Source: G963665595 sp963665595 (GTDB lineage: Bacteria; Actinomycetota; Coriobacteriia; Coriobacteriales; CADBOM01). Taken from it: 64,000 nucleotides of DNA. The stretch covers positions 62,001-126,000 of the forward strand of contig CAXXJK010000004.1 in NCBI GenBank assembly GCA_963665595.2, written 5' to 3'. Shown piece by piece: positions 35,942 to 44,422 of the stretch; within the stretch, counting starts at the first letter, position 1, and every line of letters starts with the position of its first letter. The translations under genes were made by a program, and so were the position numbers. The notes below the pieces were generated by a model, which made no database searches, was not told the origin of the DNA, and worked only from the letters and a program-made list of their open reading frames with translations.

Positions 35942-36453
35942 TGTTCATCTCCTTGAAGCTGCTCTGATACGCCATCTGCCATCTGAGCTATTGTATCTGA
36001 ATCGCTTTTCTCATCCGTTTCATCAAGAGTGCGCGCAACTTTACCCAGTACACCATTGATGAATCGATACGAATCATCCTCGCCACCATAAATTCGAGCA
36101 AGCTCAATGGCTTCATTGATTGAGACACTCACGGGCACTTCATCAATATAGTACATCTCATAGCAGGCGAGACGTAATATGGAACGATCAACGAGTGGCA
36201 TACGAACAAGCGACCAATTCTCAGAAACTTCTTCAATCTTATCATCGAGAATGTCGTTTTTCTCAGTAACACCCTGAACGAGACGATACGCATAATCCTC
36301 AAGCGATTCAATACTTGCAACAATCTCGCCATCAACGTTGGTTTCAGCATCGATGAAACGTTTCTTACCATCTGATCCGAAACAAACGCCTGTGATCTCA
36401 CGTTGATACAATAACTGGAGTGCCTGCCTGCGTGCTCGCGTCCGATCTAACAC
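35938..36453 (-). CDS. nusB: Transcription antitermination factor NusB
   Basis: NusB joins NusE (S10) on boxA RNA to promote rRNA antitermination. The 171-residue helical protein begins RTRARRQALQLLYQREITG and has WSLVRMPLVDRSILRLACYE, then VPVSVSINEAIELARIYGGE and FINGVLGKVAR. A 30-residue acidic tail extends past the usual end of about 140. It lies three bases after the asp23-like gene and overlaps xseB, the same order as in Bacillus (yqhY-nusB). Confidence 0.94.
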   Translation of the reverse strand: MLDRTRARRQALQLLYQREITGVCFGSDGKKRFIDAETNVDGEIVASIESLEDYAYRLVQGVTEKNDILDDKIEEVSENWSLVRMPLVDRSILRLACYEMYYIDEVPVSVSINEAIELARIYGGEDDSYRFINGVLGKVARTLDETDEKSDSDTIAQMADGVSEQLQGDEQ

Positions 36454-36456
36454 CGG

Positions 36457-36906
36457 CTACTCCGTCTTAAATTGAAGGCCGGTTATCATGATATTGATAC
36501 AAGCAACCGCAATACCCACTTGAGACTGCAGCGCATCAAACACAGCCTCGCGAATAGCGTTTGCCATTTCCTGCAAAGGGTAACCATAATACGCTTGAAT
36601 ACGAAGTTCAATCGTAAGCTGCCCGTCTTCTTCTGCAAGAATCTCAACATCATCAGGATGTTCACGACGACGCAATATCGAAGCGATGCCCGAAGAAACC
36701 TTCGGATCGCCCACGCCCGCAACACCCTCAACTTCTTTAGTTGCCTGCCTTACAATGGTCTCTATAACACCCGGTGCAATGCCAAGATGCGCGATGGTAT
36801 CGCTAATTGTGCTCTTAGACTCCTTCATCGCATCAACCGAAAGTGCGAAATCCTTTTCCGCAGATCTATGCCCTATCTTCTGAGAAACCTCTTTGAAGAT
36901 ACCCAT
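36457..36906 (-). CDS. Asp23/Gls24 family protein (YqhY-like)
   Basis: A 149-residue Asp23/Gls24 (DUF322) protein. The core PGVIETIVRQATKEVEGVAG at about residues 45-64 and the later QLTIELRIQAYYGYPLQEM are typical of YqhY/Asp23. In Bacillus and Staphylococcus, YqhY-type proteins sit next to accB-accC, and their loss disturbs fatty acid synthesis control, so a link to biotin-dependent carboxylation is plausible. The start at 36906 lies one base after accC; the longer frame to 36972 lies inside accC and is not used. Molecular function is unknown. Confidence 0.88.
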   Translation of the reverse strand: MGIFKEVSQKIGHRSAEKDFALSVDAMKESKSTISDTIAHLGIAPGVIETIVRQATKEVEGVAGVGDPKVSSGIASILRRREHPDDVEILAEEDGQLTIELRIQAYYGYPLQEMANAIREAVFDALQSQVGIAVACINIMITGLQFKTE

Positions 36907-36907
36907 C

Positions 36908-38251
36908 CTAGACCATCTCGCTTTCAACGAAATCAGTATACACTTCACCTTTTTTGAAGGCGTTATTCTCAAGTACCTGAAGATGGAAGGGTATTGTCGT
37001 CTTTATACCCTCAATAACAAATTCGTTTAATGCACGACGACCACGTTGAATAGCTTCGTCGCGTGTCGAGCCCCATACAATGAGCTTGGCAAGCAGCGAA
37101 TCATACGTGGGGGGAACTACATACCCCTCGAACAGATGGGTGTCCACTCTAACACCCGGGCCGCCAGGAAACACAAGCCGAGTAATCTTGCCCGGACAAG
37201 GCATGAAGTTATTTGCAGGATCTTCTGCATTGATGCGAAATTCAATTGCATGAGAGCGAGGCGTGAAGGGAACTTCCGACAGACAAGACAGGGGCTCCCC
37301 TGCAGCAATGCGGAATTGTTCCTTGATGATATCGACCCCCGTTACAGTCTCAGACACCGTATGCTCAACCTGCACACGTGTGTTCATTTCCATAAAATAG
37401 AATTTTCCATCAGTGTCTAGCAAAAACTCAATTGTACCAGCATTTTCATATCCCACAGCGGCAACTGCTCTCAGCGCGGCGGCACCCATCTCCTGACGTA
37501 GCGACTCGGTAAGAGCCGGAGACGGAGCCTCTTCGACAAGCTTTTGATGCCTACGCTGAATGGAACAATCACGTTCACAGAGATGAATTGCATTGCCATG
37601 AGAATCCGCGAGTAATTGAATCTCGATATGACGAGGTCTCAGTAGATACTTTTCGAGGTAGACTTCATCATTACCAAAGGCCCCTTGAGCCTCATTGCGG
37701 GCTGCACGAAAAGAAGATTCAAGTTGAGCAGGAGAGTCAACGACACGCATGCCCTTTCCGCCACCTCCAGCGCTCGCTTTGATGAGCACCGGGTACCCTA
37801 CTTCATCGGCAAAACGTGCCGCCTCTTCGACGGTATCGACTGCGCCGTCAGAACCCGGTATGGTGGGAACGCCGATACCCTGCATAGTTTCACGGGCGTT
37901 TGACTTATCGCCCATTGCTTCTATGCAGGCCGCCGAAGGACCGATGAACACGATGTCGTGTTCAGCACACGCGCGCGCAAAATCAGCGTTTTCAGCGAGA
38001 AACCCATAGCCGGGATGTATCGCGTCAGCACCGGTTATATGAGCCGCACCGATGATCGCCGGTATACTGAGATAAGAACGGGCGGCAGGGGCCGGGCCGA
38101 CACAAACCGCCTCGTCTGCCATGCGCACCGCTAAGGTATCCGAATCCATCTCGGAATACACAATCACCGTTGCGATATTCATTTCACGAGCTGCGCGGAT
38201 TATACGAACCGCAATCTCACCACGGTTTGCTATTAATATCTTCTTAAACAT
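36908..38251 (-). CDS. accC: Biotin carboxylase subunit
   Basis: The ATP-grasp enzyme carboxylates the biotin of a carrier domain with bicarbonate and ATP. The 447-residue protein has KILIANRGEIAVRIIRAARE, HPGYGFLAENADFA, SAGGGGKGMRVV, the biotin-site KLVEEAPSPALT, MEMNTRVQVEHTVSE, and EFRINAEDPANNF. It overlaps by 8 bases the upstream gene for a carboxyltransferase-BCCP fusion, so in this organism it probably serves a two-subunit pyruvate carboxylase (PycA role). It could also serve acetyl-CoA carboxylase through the same carrier. Those alternatives cannot be separated from the sequence. Confidence 0.93.
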   Translation of the reverse strand: MFKKILIANRGEIAVRIIRAAREMNIATVIVYSEMDSDTLAVRMADEAVCVGPAPAARSYLSIPAIIGAAHITGADAIHPGYGFLAENADFARACAEHDIVFIGPSAACIEAMGDKSNARETMQGIGVPTIPGSDGAVDTVEEAARFADEVGYPVLIKASAGGGGKGMRVVDSPAQLESSFRAARNEAQGAFGNDEVYLEKYLLRPRHIEIQLLADSHGNAIHLCERDCSIQRRHQKLVEEAPSPALTESLRQEMGAAALRAVAAVGYENAGTIEFLLDTDGKFYFMEMNTRVQVEHTVSETVTGVDIIKEQFRIAAGEPLSCLSEVPFTPRSHAIEFRINAEDPANNFMPCPGKITRLVFPGGPGVRVDTHLFEGYVVPPTYDSLLAKLIVWGSTRDEAIQRGRRALNEFVIEGIKTTIPFHLQVLENNAFKKGEVYTDFVESEMV

Positions 38252-40115
38252 AAGCAGGTTCGATCTTTCCTATCGGTTCGAGGTAAAACATCACAGTACC
38301 ATACTCAACGGGAGTCGCATTCTCGAGACATATCTCGCGAATGGTCCCTATCTGCTCTGCCGAAATCTCATTCATAAGTTTCATTGCTTCGACGATGCAA
38401 AGCGTCTGACCGGCAGTAACCTCATCGTTAAGTTTGACAAACGGTGCCGCATCGGGAGAGGGAGCCGCATAGAATGTGCCCACCATGGGAGCCTTCACGG
38501 GAATCCAGTGAACAGGACGATCAGTCCCTTCGGATTCCGTAGACTTCGACGCGACTGGCGCTGTCTCCGACAGAGATTCCGTAACAACTGGTGCCATAAC
38601 CGCAACGCCCTCACCGGGACGACGGACAGTAACTTTCATGCCCGCTTCCTCAACAGTTATCTCCCCAACACCACTTTCTTCAAGAATCCTGGTGAGCTCA
38701 CGGATCTGGTTGATATCCACGTAATCCTCCTCTTTCGTATGCGAGACCTCTCCCGCAAGACAAAACTCCGTCTTTTCTTCGGTGATATGCTTTGAAAGGA
38801 ATGTCCGTGCCTCGTTCGGGAACAAGGCGTACATAATAACATCTTCTTCGCTTTTGGCCAGATCACCGATCTCGGCAGCGACTTCGTCGTAGGTAGTTTT
38901 TACCAGTGAGCCTGGTGCCACATCATCGGACAATGGCTCAATATTTCCGAGTACCTTGTCGACAATATTCATGTCAAGTGGACCAGGCGCCTTGCCATAA
39001 TAGCCGGCGAGGTAGTTTTTCATTTCAGCGGATACAACCGACCAACGCTTACCCGTAAGAACGTTAAATACCGCCTGAACGCCAACAATCTGTGACATGG
39101 GAGTAACCAACGGCGGATATCCAACTTCGGCACGTACACGGGGAATTTCTTTCATAACATCGTCAAGACGATCGAGAGCTTTTTGCCCCTCTAGTTGACT
39201 CAAAAGATTGCTCATCATGCCACCGGGAACCTGATGACTGTAAACCTGCATCTGTATCAGCGATGAAACGCCCCGCTTGTAGTGTCCTCGGATACGTACG
39301 CTTTCCCAATACTCAGAGATCTCAAAAAGTAGATCGAGATCAAGCCCCGTATCATAACCAGATTCCTTCAAAGCGGCAACAATCATTTCAACCGCAGGTT
39401 GAGAGTTACCAAACGCCAAAGGCGCACTCGCCGTGTCGACGATGGCAGCGCCTGCCTCGGCAGCCTTAAGATAGTTAGCAGGAGCCATACCTCCTACATA
39501 ATGACAATGTAGATGTATGGGCAAATCTACCTCTTCGCGCAAGGCCTTAACCATGCGCTCGGTGCGATACGGCGTCAGCATACCGGCCATATCCTTGATT
39601 ACTATCGAGTCGGCACCAAGCTCCTTGAGTTGCAGCGCATACTCGATATAGGAATCGAGTGTATGCACCGGCGACATGGTATAAGAGATTGCACCTTCAA
39701 AATGAGCACCTGTTGCCTTGATAGCTTCAGCCGAATCGACAACATTACGAATATCATTAAGCGCATCAAAAACCCGGAAAACGTCGATACCATTACGATG
39801 AGCAAGCTCGGTGAAACGACTGACAATCTCCTTGGAGTAATGATGATACCCCACAAGATTCTGTCCGCGAGTCAACATGGCTAGAGGCGTGTTCGGACAA
39901 TGCTTCTTTATAGCGCGCAAGCGCTCCCAAGGGTTTTCGTCAAGAAAGCGCAGACAAGTATCAAATGTCGCACCTCCCCAGGCTTCAATTGCCCAGTATC
40001 CAACTTTGTCCATCTTGGGCAAAATGGGGAGCATATCACCTATCTCCATACGTGTCGCCCATAATGACTGATGAGCATCTCGGATGGTGGTGTCCATGAT
40101 GTAGAGTGGTCTCAC
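38244..40115 (-). CDS. Pyruvate/oxaloacetate carboxyltransferase fused to a biotin carrier protein
   Basis: A 623-residue cytoplasmic protein. Residues 1-460 are the carboxyltransferase of pyruvate carboxylase subunit B/oxaloacetate decarboxylase alpha: MDTTIRDAHQSLWATRM, the carbamylation Lys at K174 in SIVIKDMAGML, and the metal-site HLHCHYVGG at 201-209. Residues 466-499 (DINQIRELTRILEESGVGEI and following) resemble the N-terminus of AccB. A Pro/Ala/Ser linker leads to a biotinyl domain at about 537-617 with biotinylation Lys K579 in EAMKLMNE. The start is GTG with GGAGG five bases upstream. Fused to accC by overlap, it probably makes a two-subunit pyruvate carboxylase. No membrane beta subunit of a sodium-pumping decarboxylase is nearby. 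Confidence 0.9.
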   Translation of the reverse strand: MRPLYIMDTTIRDAHQSLWATRMEIGDMLPILPKMDKVGYWAIEAWGGATFDTCLRFLDENPWERLRAIKKHCPNTPLAMLTRGQNLVGYHHYSKEIVSRFTELAHRNGIDVFRVFDALNDIRNVVDSAEAIKATGAHFEGAISYTMSPVHTLDSYIEYALQLKELGADSIVIKDMAGMLTPYRTERMVKALREEVDLPIHLHCHYVGGMAPANYLKAAEAGAAIVDTASAPLAFGNSQPAVEMIVAALKESGYDTGLDLDLLFEISEYWESVRIRGHYKRGVSSLIQMQVYSHQVPGGMMSNLLSQLEGQKALDRLDDVMKEIPRVRAEVGYPPLVTPMSQIVGVQAVFNVLTGKRWSVVSAEMKNYLAGYYGKAPGPLDMNIVDKVLGNIEPLSDDVAPGSLVKTTYDEVAAEIGDLAKSEEDVIMYALFPNEARTFLSKHITEEKTEFCLAGEVSHTKEEDYVDINQIRELTRILEESGVGEITVEEAGMKVTVRRPGEGVAVMAPVVTESLSETAPVASKSTESEGTDRPVHWIPVKAPMVGTFYAAPSPDAAPFVKLNDEVTAGQTLCIVEAMKLMNEISAEQIGTIREICLENATPVEYGTVMFYLEPIGKIEPAYV

Positions 40116-40154
40116 TTTGCCTCCTCTCTGTTTTCAAGGCCTGAGAAAACTTCG

Positions 40155-40175
40155 TCCTGTCACGACATGACAGGA
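40155..40175. repeat. Perfect 8-bp inverted repeat in the oadA-like gene leader
   Basis: TCCTGTCA (40155-40162) and TGACAGGA (40168-40175) flank a 5-base centre, 40-60 bases upstream of the carboxyltransferase gene and just downstream of a possible -10 element. It may be a repressor operator or an RNA stem in the leader. There is no U-tract, so it is not a terminator. Confidence 0.55.
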
Positions 40176-40196
40176 AGAGTGGTAATAACGTACTAT

Positions 40197-40202
40197 TTTA
40201 TA
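40197..40202 (-). promoter_or_regulatory. Possible -10 element of the carboxyltransferase-accC operon
   Basis: TATAAA on the minus strand (40202-40197) lies in an AT-rich stretch about 80 bases upstream of the GTG start and downstream of the efp terminator, where a new transcript must begin. I see no good -35 hexamer at 16-18 bases, so the call is tentative. Confidence 0.35.
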
Positions 40203-40252
40203 CTAATTCATCTCATGTCACATACACAGCTCTTGCGTTAACACAAACGGAC

Positions 40253-40292
40253 TAAAAAACAAATGCCGTCGGCTCGCGTAGATCGACGGCAT
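40253..40292 (-). terminator. Intrinsic terminator after efp
   Basis: On the minus strand ATGCCGTCG (40292-40284) and CGACGGCAT (40271-40263) form a perfect 9-bp stem with a 12-base loop, followed by TTGTTTTTTAG. It lies 22 bases past the efp stop and separates the aro-pepP-efp transcript from the carboxyltransferase operon. Confidence 0.9.
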
Positions 40293-40313
40293 CAAATAAC
40301 TGATTACAACGCG

Positions 40314-40874
40314 TTAGACTCTCGTTATGTAACGACCATCTCGCGTGTCAATTTTGAGCGTATCACCAATGTTTATGAACATGGGGACCTGAACAATTCT
40401 GTTCGTTTCAAGAGTAGCTGGCTTAGAACCACCCTGAACAGTATTTCCGGCAAATCCCGGCTCAGTCTCGATAACTTCAAGCTCAACAAACATGGGAGGG
40501 TCGATAGCTATCAATTCAGCACCTGCATATTGAAGCTGGCAGATGTCATTTTCTTTCAGCCAACCAGCAGTATCGCCCACAATAGTAGCCGGAACGGCGA
40601 CTTGTTCGTAGCTCACATTATCCATAAAGTGATAATCTTCGCCGTCGTTATAGAGATATTGCATCTCCTTGGTCTCCATGCGGACCTCATCAAATTTCTC
40701 GCCCGAGCGAAAGGTCAGATCATTCACGCGACCCGTTTTGACATCACGTATCTTGGTACGGACAAATGCTCCGCCTTTACCTGGTTTGACATGTTGAAAT
40801 TCAATGATGGTATAGACCTTACCATCTATGATGATAGCTTTACCATTTTTAAAATCTGCCGTAGATATAGACAC
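40314..40874 (-). CDS. efp: Translation elongation factor P
   Basis: EF-P rescues ribosomes stalled at polyproline. The 186-residue protein has three beta-barrel domains: an N-terminal KOW-like domain with the tip loop VKPGKGGAFVRT (conserved Lys about residue 33, the site modified in many bacteria), the central OB domain, and the C-terminal signature FINIGDTLKIDTRDGRYITR. The start is GTG at 40874 with AAAGG upstream. No modification enzyme (EpmA or EarP) is visible nearby. The pepP-efp-acc order matches Bacillus. Confidence 0.96.
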   Translation of the reverse strand: MSISTADFKNGKAIIIDGKVYTIIEFQHVKPGKGGAFVRTKIRDVKTGRVNDLTFRSGEKFDEVRMETKEMQYLYNDGEDYHFMDNVSYEQVAVPATIVGDTAGWLKENDICQLQYAGAELIAIDPPMFVELEVIETEPGFAGNTVQGGSKPATLETNRIVQVPMFINIGDTLKIDTRDGRYITRV

Positions 40875-41047
40875 TTTTCAAAACCTTTCCGCATAATTAT
40901 CCGTCACAGATCATACGCTCACACGCGTTAACAGAAAATCGGTACTTAAACGCTAGCCCGTTATGTTAGCATAACACCAAAAATTACCCGCCAGAGCGCC
41001 CCATTCTGCACGCAACATACAGAGCAGACAAGGGCAAACGGAGAAAT

Positions 41048-42202
41048 CTATAGCTCAATAAGCGTACGTGATGATTGAGCAAAGCTTTCAAAACCATTCC
41101 GAGTGACGACACCGAAATCTTCGATGCGCACACCGCCGACACCGGGCACATATATGCCGGGTTCAATGGTTATAACATTGCCACATACCAGAAGCTGATC
41201 AGCGCGAGGAGCAAGGACGGGCATCTCATGAACGTCAAGACCAACTCCATGACCAAGACTATGAGTGAAACAACCCGCGTAGCCTGCAGCGGCAATTATC
41301 TCATCGGCAAGTTTATGAAGTTCAGACCCCGTCTTGCCTATCGCAACCGCTTCTTTGCAAGACTCGTGGGCGCGAAGAGTTGCCGCATGCATAGCTCGTT
41401 GTTCTTTGGAAGGCGTCCCCATACAGACCGTACGTGTCATGTCAGCACAATAACCCCGATAACGAGCGCCAAAATCCAAGACGATCAGATCTCCCTGCGC
41501 AAGCAAGCGATCGGTTGGAAGTGCATGCGGAATAGAAGTATGCGCACCACTTGCGACAATAGAGGGAAACGCAATACCATCAGCGCCCAGACTTCGCATA
41601 CGAAATTCAAGTTCTGCTGCTACATATTTTTCGCTCATGCCAGGACGCATGATGCCGAGAACCTGTGTAAACGCTGCATCAGTGATCTCTTGGGCGCGAC
41701 GATGCCGCGCAAGTTCATTTTCATCCTTGACCGCGCGCAGATCAAAAATCATACGAGAACACTCAACTAAAGAGAAGTTGCATTCCTTGGATGTCTCAGA
41801 GGGACACCGTGCCCTTGAAGCGTTTTTCAACTCATTATCCAACGCTCTGAACTCATTCAAAGGAAGATCATGCTCGATACCGATCCGCATAGGTAGTTCT
41901 GAAGGATGCAATGCTGAGGCGCTATTAAAGAGAAGGTCAGCGAGATACCCACTTGAAGAACACCGGCTGTCATCAATGAGCCAAGCAGTTCCTCGGGCAC
42001 GGTCGCGTAGCGCCTCGCTGTAGCGCATATCGCTATGGATACTGGCTTCTCCTGCTGTTACACAGACCGTATGAGCGCGCTCTTCATCAAACACATCGTC
42101 AAAACCGGTAAGCCAGTGAATATCTGTCGTTGAACGAGCCACATAGGCGAAAAGCTTTTCTCTCTCCATGGATGCTCTAAGTCGGTCAAGTCGCTTCTCC
42201 AT
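41048..42202 (-). CDS. pepP: Xaa-Pro peptidase, M24B family
   Basis: A 384-residue dimetal aminopeptidase that cleaves the bond before proline. After a creatinase-like N-terminal domain (EKRLDRLRASMEREKLFAY), the catalytic pita-bread domain shows the ligands in LIVLDFGARYRGYCADMTRT (two Asp), HSLGHGVGLDVHEMP (His), ITIEPGIYVPG (Glu) and GVRIEDFG (Glu). The start at 42202 has GAGGG upstream and lies 10 bases after aroQ. Placement of a proline peptidase beside efp is a widespread conserved pairing. Aminopeptidase P or prolidase activity cannot be separated by eye. Confidence 0.9.
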   Translation of the reverse strand: MEKRLDRLRASMEREKLFAYVARSTTDIHWLTGFDDVFDEERAHTVCVTAGEASIHSDMRYSEALRDRARGTAWLIDDSRCSSSGYLADLLFNSASALHPSELPMRIGIEHDLPLNEFRALDNELKNASRARCPSETSKECNFSLVECSRMIFDLRAVKDENELARHRRAQEITDAAFTQVLGIMRPGMSEKYVAAELEFRMRSLGADGIAFPSIVASGAHTSIPHALPTDRLLAQGDLIVLDFGARYRGYCADMTRTVCMGTPSKEQRAMHAATLRAHESCKEAVAIGKTGSELHKLADEIIAAAGYAGCFTHSLGHGVGLDVHEMPVLAPRADQLLVCGNVITIEPGIYVPGVGGVRIEDFGVVTRNGFESFAQSSRTLIEL

Positions 42203-42212
42203 ATAACATCCC

Positions 42213-42701
42213 TCAATATGCATGAGTGGAAGCGTCGTTATTTTCAAGAAACGAGATGAGCGTATCGACAGCATCTACATAACCATTCGCTCCTCTACCT
42301 GCTATCTGTGCGATACAAGCAGGCGCAGTGACAGATACTGCACGAAACGCTTCGCGCGCATTGATATCAGAAAGGTGTACTTCCACAACGGGCAGCGCAA
42401 TAGCCTTGATCGCATCATGCAACGCATACGAATAGTGCGTATAAGCAGCAGGATTGAACACAATACCATCGAAGTCTCTTCGCGCATCTTGGATGATATC
42501 GATGAGAGCACCCTCGCCATTGCTCTGAATAAACGCAAGTTCTAGGGGAGATAACCCGCTCTGCTGCCTAACCTCATTACGTCTGGCAATCTGCTCAGAG
42601 ATATAGTGATTCATCTCCGCAAGCGTTACGGTACCGTACACCTCTGGCTCTCGCTCTCCTAGCAGATTTAGATTGGGACCGTTAAGAATGAGTAGTTTCA
42701 T
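42213..42701 (-). CDS. aroQ: Type II 3-dehydroquinate dehydratase
   Basis: AroQ dehydrates 3-dehydroquinate to 3-dehydroshikimate. The 162-residue dodecameric enzyme is recognised by LILNGPNLNLLGEREPEVYG (catalytic Tyr at its end), FIQSNGEGALIDIIQ, GIVFNPAAYTHYSYALHDAI (catalytic His region), and VVEVHLSDINAREAFRAVSV. The upstream frame to 42809 lies within aroB; the ATG at 42701 overlaps the aroB stop by four bases (ATGA). It is slightly longer than the typical 145-150 residues. Confidence 0.96.
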   Translation of the reverse strand: MKLLILNGPNLNLLGEREPEVYGTVTLAEMNHYISEQIARRNEVRQQSGLSPLELAFIQSNGEGALIDIIQDARRDFDGIVFNPAAYTHYSYALHDAIKAIALPVVEVHLSDINAREAFRAVSVTAPACIAQIAGRGANGYVDAVDTLISFLENNDASTHAY

Positions 42702-43888
42702 GATGCCGCGTCCTCCCCTACTGGCACAGTCACAGTAGTTGAAGCAGTGTCGGAAGCAATGTTTTCTTGAACAGTCTCTTCTGAATAGACGGATTTGGAG
42801 CGCGCCCAAGCTTCAAGATGCTCATGAAGAGTATCAAAGGGTACTTCACAAACGTCCCAAGAACCAGGACCAATCGGCAAAATAAAGCGTATAGCTCCGT
42901 TTCGAACTTTTTTATCTGACATCATATGTTTCAAAAGATCATCGGGAGAGTAGACCTGTGGTAGCGCCGTGAGCCCCATCATATCGAGCAAAGTATCTTG
43001 TGCAAAGACGAAATCAGAAGATGTGCCGATGACCTCGACAGCGAGACGCGCGGCAAAACGCATTCCTTCAGCAACAGCGCGACCATGGGATATAACTCCA
43101 TAGCCAGCCACAACCTCGAGTGCGTGACCAAACGTGTGTCCGTAGTTTAGACATTCGCGACGTCCTTGTTCGCGCTCATCATGAGTAACAACTTCGGCCT
43201 TAAATGAAATAGCCCGAGCAATGGCCTGTTGAACGATATCAGGGTCATGCGCCACAAGTTCGGCGGCATGAGTAGTAAGCCAGACGCTGAATTCTTCAGA
43301 ATCTATCATGGCTGACTTGCATATTTCAGCAAACCCATTTTCCCACTCAGCTTCTGGCAAAGAACGCAACGTCGCAAGATCGGCGGCGACATAGCTTGGC
43401 TGAGTAAAGGTTCCCACCAAATTCTTACCCTGAGGTCTATCTATAGCCGTCTTACCCCCCACCGATGAATCAACCATGGCGAGCAGCGTGGTAGGTATCT
43501 GAATACAGGGAATACCGCGCATATAGGTGGAGGCCACAAAACCTGCCAGATCACCGATAACCCCGCCTCCCAATGCAATGATAGCGCCATCACGACTAAG
43601 ACCAATATCAGCTAGGGCGTCCCACAACGCTATAGCTTGATCAATACTCTTGCTTATCTCCCCTGCCGGCACCGTAATTTCATCCACGCGAAAATTTTCT
43701 TTTTCAAGAGATGCGCGCACGTGCTTTGCAAAACGAGGCATAGTGTTCTCATCGCCGACAACAACCACCCGAGAAATTCCCGGAATCTCACGCAAGTGGG
43801 TACCAAGACTGACGATAAGGTGCTGACCAATGCGAATATCATAGTGCTCGCCATTCCCGAAGACGACGCGGATCCTTCTTACCGTCAT
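42698..43888 (-). CDS. aroB: 3-dehydroquinate synthase with C-terminal extension
   Basis: AroB cyclises DAHP to 3-dehydroquinate with NAD and a divalent metal. The 396-residue protein has VVVGDENTMPRFAKHV, the nucleotide motif ALGGGVIGDLAGFVASTYMR, IPTTLLAMVDSSVGGKTAID, NLVGTFTQPSYV, RRECLNYGHTFGHALE (metal His) and ISHGRAVAEGMRFAA. The family normally ends near residue 355-365; here about 35 extra hydrophilic residues rich in Ser, Thr, Val and Glu follow, ending GEDAAS. The start overlaps aroK by four bases. Confidence 0.95.
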   Translation of the reverse strand: MTVRRIRVVFGNGEHYDIRIGQHLIVSLGTHLREIPGISRVVVVGDENTMPRFAKHVRASLEKENFRVDEITVPAGEISKSIDQAIALWDALADIGLSRDGAIIALGGGVIGDLAGFVASTYMRGIPCIQIPTTLLAMVDSSVGGKTAIDRPQGKNLVGTFTQPSYVAADLATLRSLPEAEWENGFAEICKSAMIDSEEFSVWLTTHAAELVAHDPDIVQQAIARAISFKAEVVTHDEREQGRRECLNYGHTFGHALEVVAGYGVISHGRAVAEGMRFAARLAVEVIGTSSDFVFAQDTLLDMMGLTALPQVYSPDDLLKHMMSDKKVRNGAIRFILPIGPGSWDVCEVPFDTLHEHLEAWARSKSVYSEETVQENIASDTASTTVTVPVGEDAAS

Positions 43889-44412
43889 AGTAATCCCTTT
43901 TCCTCCAACATCCTGCCAAGCTCAAAGGCAACAACGCCCGGGTTCTTTCCTGAAGTATCATACATGATGTCGGCACTCGCACGATAAAGGGGCAAGCGTG
44001 CTTTAAGCAGCTCTTCGGGAGAGTGTTGTGCATTCAGAAGGGGACGCGTTTCGGGATGCGAAATACGCGATATCGCTTCGGCGGCTTCAACATGCAGGTA
44101 GACAACCGTACCAAGTTTACGAACCAATTCGCGACTACGTTCGTCGACAATGATGCCGCCGCCACAGCTTATCACCGCAGAGGGTTCTTGAAAAAGTCCC
44201 ATCAGATAGTCTCTTTCGCGCGCACGAAATCCATCTTCGCCCTCAAGAGCAAATATCTCAGGTATGGATATTCCTGCAGCTTCAGCGATACCAGCATCAA
44301 CGTCATAGAGCGTCTTACGATAACGACGCGCCAGCTTACGAGAGACCGTTGATTTTCCGGACCCCATGAACCCGATGAACAAAATATGCGGACCCCTGAT
44401 ATCTTTACCCAT
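43885..44412 (-). CDS. aroK: Shikimate kinase
   Basis: AroK phosphorylates shikimate at the 3-hydroxyl with ATP. The 175-residue P-loop kinase has FIGFMGSGKSTVSRKLARR (Walker A at residues 17-24), DVDAGIAEAAGISIPEIF (shikimate-binding Asp), FRARERDYL, ISCGGGIIVDERSRELV (Walker B-like GGG motif), and RPLLNAQ of the lid. It lies 10 bases after aroC and overlaps aroB with ATGA. Confidence 0.95.
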   Translation of the reverse strand: MGKDIRGPHILFIGFMGSGKSTVSRKLARRYRKTLYDVDAGIAEAAGISIPEIFALEGEDGFRARERDYLMGLFQEPSAVISCGGGIIVDERSRELVRKLGTVVYLHVEAAEAISRISHPETRPLLNAQHSPEELLKARLPLYRASADIMYDTSGKNPGVVAFELGRMLEEKGLL

Positions 44413-44422
44413 ATAATTTCAC

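Noticed and set aside
40263..40931. 222-residue open frame antisense to efp
   Set aside because: It covers the efp terminator and gene; efp is complete and conserved, and the antisense product has no family features.
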